Of a stretch of 34,938 bases of DNA, positions 33,087-34,938 are shown in pieces. The stretch comes from Desulfatirhabdium sp964549995 (GTDB lineage: Bacteria; Desulfobacterota; Desulfobacteria; Desulfobacterales; Desulfatirhabdiaceae). The position numbers and the translations under genes were made by a program. Position 1 is the first letter of the stretch. Each line of letters begins with the position of its first letter. The notes under the pieces are model-generated. The model was not told where the DNA came from, did not search any database, and was given only the letters and a program-made list of their open reading frames with translations. The DNA is taken from positions 1 to 34,938 of the forward strand of contig CAZJXF010000023.1 of assembly GCA_964549995.1 (NCBI GenBank), written 5' to 3'.

Positions 33087-33902
33087 ATGAATTTGTCCAG
33101 GACTACATTGGGGTTGGTTTTGGCGGGGTTGATGCTAATGACTTCGCAGTGGGCTTTCGCATCGAGCATGGTTGACAAGCATCTCTTTACGCCGGATGTA
33201 CGTGAAAAGGCGGAAGCTGCAACTGCCCAGCAGGCAAGTTTGCTGTTAATCAAACCCGATAGTCTTTCGCTGGTTGGGATCGTACAGACACCTTCCGATC
33301 GGATTGCGTTATTTCAGAGCAAGGAAAACGCAAAGACAAACCGAACCATCCGGAAAAAGACAGGCGATGCCATCGACAATTTGAAGATTCAGGAAATTGG
33401 ATCGAATTATGTCGATGTTGCCAACGGGGGATCGGTAACGCGATTCAAACTGTTCTCGTCTGGAAAAAACAGGCCTGCACCGGCCATCCTTCCAGAGGCG
33501 CCCCTCGCACAAGGCCCTGTCCCAGCAGTCCAGCCTTCTCCGAATACCGGAGGAACACCTTTGCCGGGAGCAAATCCGGCGCAACCCGGGCATGCTGGCC
33601 CTATCCCTGCAGCAAGAGGAACAACCCAACCCGCCGCGGCGTCAGCAAATCCTGGGGGCGGTGCACAGTCCTCCACTGAAGCCTCTCAGGCGCAGCCTTC
33701 ACCTTTCGGCTATGGTAACAGCACGCCGCCAGACACGAGCGCCTCTCCTGGAGCATCGCCAGATGCAACCCAGCAAAGCGCCAATCCGTTTGCCAAGATA
33801 CTTGAACAGATGAAACAAAACCAGCAAAATGCAGGTTCATCCGGGGCTGAAAGGCAAGCGCCTGCAAATCCGTTTGATGCCATGATGAAGAAGTCACAGT
33901 GA
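33087..33902 (+). CDS. GspC/PilP-like periplasmic protein, proline-rich tail
   Basis: 271 residues from ATG 33087 (GAGG about 10 bases upstream). An N-terminal signal or anchor (5-26) precedes KHLFTPDVREKAE, like the conserved N-terminal linker of GspC. A domain at about 52-108 (LSLVGIVQTPSDRIALFQ, KKTGDAIDNLKIQEIGSNYVDVANGGSVTRFKL) follows the homology-region pattern of GspC and PilP. From about residue 112 on it is Pro/Ala/Gly/Ser/Gln-rich, with a duplicated short motif ANPF (ANPFAKILEQMK and ANPFDAMMKK). No PDZ domain. It may supply the link between inner-membrane platform and secretin that is missing from the gsp operon. The resemblance is from pattern only. Confidence 0.55.
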   Translation: MNLSRTTLGLVLAGLMLMTSQWAFASSMVDKHLFTPDVREKAEAATAQQASLLLIKPDSLSLVGIVQTPSDRIALFQSKENAKTNRTIRKKTGDAIDNLKIQEIGSNYVDVANGGSVTRFKLFSSGKNRPAPAILPEAPLAQGPVPAVQPSPNTGGTPLPGANPAQPGHAGPIPAARGTTQPAAASANPGGGAQSSTEASQAQPSPFGYGNSTPPDTSASPGASPDATQQSANPFAKILEQMKQNQQNAGSSGAERQAPANPFDAMMKKSQ

Positions 33903-33933
33903 ATTTCAGCCTGCCCTGCCCAGAATTATTATG

Positions 33934-33951
33934 CTTTTTGCGAGAATACCA
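33934..33951 (+). repeat. Solo right end of the inverted-repeat element, degenerate
   Basis: CTTTTTGCGAGAATACCA keeps the CTTTTTGCGA core of the element end and lies 31 bases after a stop codon, in front of the permease gene. Confidence 0.45.
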
Positions 33952-33968
33952 AACTTGGGGAATGAACG

Positions 33969-34772
33969 TTGAATGAGATGTTGATGGGGTGGTTGTATGC
34001 GCCTTTTCGTTATCCAACACTCTTTTTTGGATTCATTAGCCAGGAGATCCGGGGCAGATATGCCGGATCGATTGGTGGCGTGCTTTGGAGTGTCGTCACG
34101 CCGCTGCTCAACATGATTGTTTATATCTTCGTGTTTGCAGTGATCTTTCAGATCAAACTACAACGTGCTGCTACCGGTACGGAGAACTTTGTGCTGTTTC
34201 TTCTTGCGGGTCTTCTGCCGTGGATGGCTTTTTCCGAGGCGGTTGGCAACAGTAGCAGTATGTTTGTCGGTAAGGCCAATCTCATTACCAAGGTCGCCTT
34301 CCCGCTTGAAGTAGTCCCTTTGGCTGCCGTTTCCGTTACCTTTATCCTGAACGGAATGGGCTTTGGCGTTTTTCTCCTCTATCTCGTCATCCTTGGATAT
34401 GCCCATACCATGTGGTTATGGCTGATTCCAATAACGGCGATTTTCATGTTTTTTACCCTTGGGATTGTGATTCTGATCGGAAGTCTCAGTGTTTTTGTCC
34501 GGGATATTCAACAGGTCATCGGAAGCCTTCTTGCGTTTTGGATGTATTTAAGTCCCGTTGTCTACCCGGTTACGATGCTTTCCGACAAGCTGCGTATGCT
34601 GATGCGCATCAATCCGATGTTCTCCTTTATTGAACTCTATCATGAAGTGCTGCTTAGGCATCATCTCTCCGCCGATCTTTTTTATATGGCCGTGGGCTAT
34701 TCCGTGATTTCTTTCCTTCTCGGCGCATGGTTTTACGGAAAAACTCGTCAGGCCTTTGCAGATGTGCTATAA
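33969..34772 (+). CDS. ABC-2 type export permease (polysaccharide family)
   Basis: 267 residues, Wzm/KpsM/TagG-like membrane subunit of an ABC exporter for surface polysaccharide. The N-terminal amphipathic segment and the signature QEIRGRYAGSIGGVLWSVVTPLLNMIVYIFVFAVIFQ are typical, as is RDIQQVIGSLLAFWMYLSPVVYP. Six membrane segments can be counted. I prefer the TTG start at 33969, 7 bases after GGGGA, over ATG 33978. No ATPase gene begins in the 166 bases left in the window; it is expected downstream. UDP-xylose from the ugd-uxs pair could feed the same surface glycan (inference). Confidence 0.9.
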   Translation: MNEMLMGWLYAPFRYPTLFFGFISQEIRGRYAGSIGGVLWSVVTPLLNMIVYIFVFAVIFQIKLQRAATGTENFVLFLLAGLLPWMAFSEAVGNSSSMFVGKANLITKVAFPLEVVPLAAVSVTFILNGMGFGVFLLYLVILGYAHTMWLWLIPITAIFMFFTLGIVILIGSLSVFVRDIQQVIGSLLAFWMYLSPVVYPVTMLSDKLRMLMRINPMFSFIELYHEVLLRHHLSADLFYMAVGYSVISFLLGAWFYGKTRQAFADVL

Positions 34773-34938
34773 ATTACCCCATGATCGGTAAGAAGCCAGG
34801 TATTCCAATTCGCCCCGAATGATCCTCCCAGGCAGGGAGCGATGATTGCCGATACACATCTGATGCCTACAATACAGGAAAATTGTTACTTCCGGTCCAA
34901 AAAGGAGCCAATTTTTCCGGTTTTGAGGGAACCACTTG

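Overview
The window looks like a chromosomal piece of a Gram-negative deltaproteobacterium (Desulfobacterota, perhaps Desulfobacterales). The pointers are a complete-looking type II secretion system (T2SS) operon, lipoproteins and secreted proteins, a double-length UvrA, and many short intergenic repeats. This placement is inference: no rRNA or tRNA is present. By eye, the left ~20 kb is GC-rich with strong codon bias. From about 20.2 kb to 33 kb the DNA is clearly more AT-rich. Every gene I accept is on the + strand.

Layout. 2-4630: 3' part of a tandem double UvrA. 4829-5371: small membrane coiled-coil protein. 5564-7896: UDP-glucose dehydrogenase and UDP-glucuronate decarboxylase, an overlapping pair that makes UDP-xylose. 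8026-8504: HicB/HicA toxin-antitoxin pair. 8653-19921: T2SS genes in the order gspG-E-F, repeat element, gspH-I-J-K, repeat element, gspL-M-D. 20296-21388: a SurA/PpiC-N-like secreted protein and a lipoprotein. 21550-32720: AT-rich block of exported proteins: a 441-residue secreted protein, a 1193-residue protein with Ig-like repeats, a frameshifted paralogue of it, a subtilisin-like protease, a lipoprotein and a small secreted protein. 33087-33902: GspC/PilP-like protein. 33969-34772: ABC-2 polysaccharide-type export permease.

How they may work together. The T2SS operon lacks gspC, gspN and prepilin peptidase. The GspC/PilP-like protein 13 kb downstream could supply the missing clamp function. 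The exported proteins in between all carry Sec-type signals and are natural candidates for T2SS substrates, with small lipoproteins as possible accessories. The UDP-xylose pair and the export permease suggest surface polysaccharide synthesis.

The least ordinary feature is the intergenic DNA. A ~315-bp element with 18-bp terminal inverted repeats interrupts the T2SS operon twice. Its internal hairpin is conserved by compensatory base changes. A half copy lies near 31.6 kb, and solo ends occur at other gene borders, including both sides of the UDP-xylose pair. Heptanucleotide tandem repeats of three different sequences sit at four places. A 23-G homopolymer and an in-phase T TTT TTG slippery heptamer at a frameshift are further oddities.
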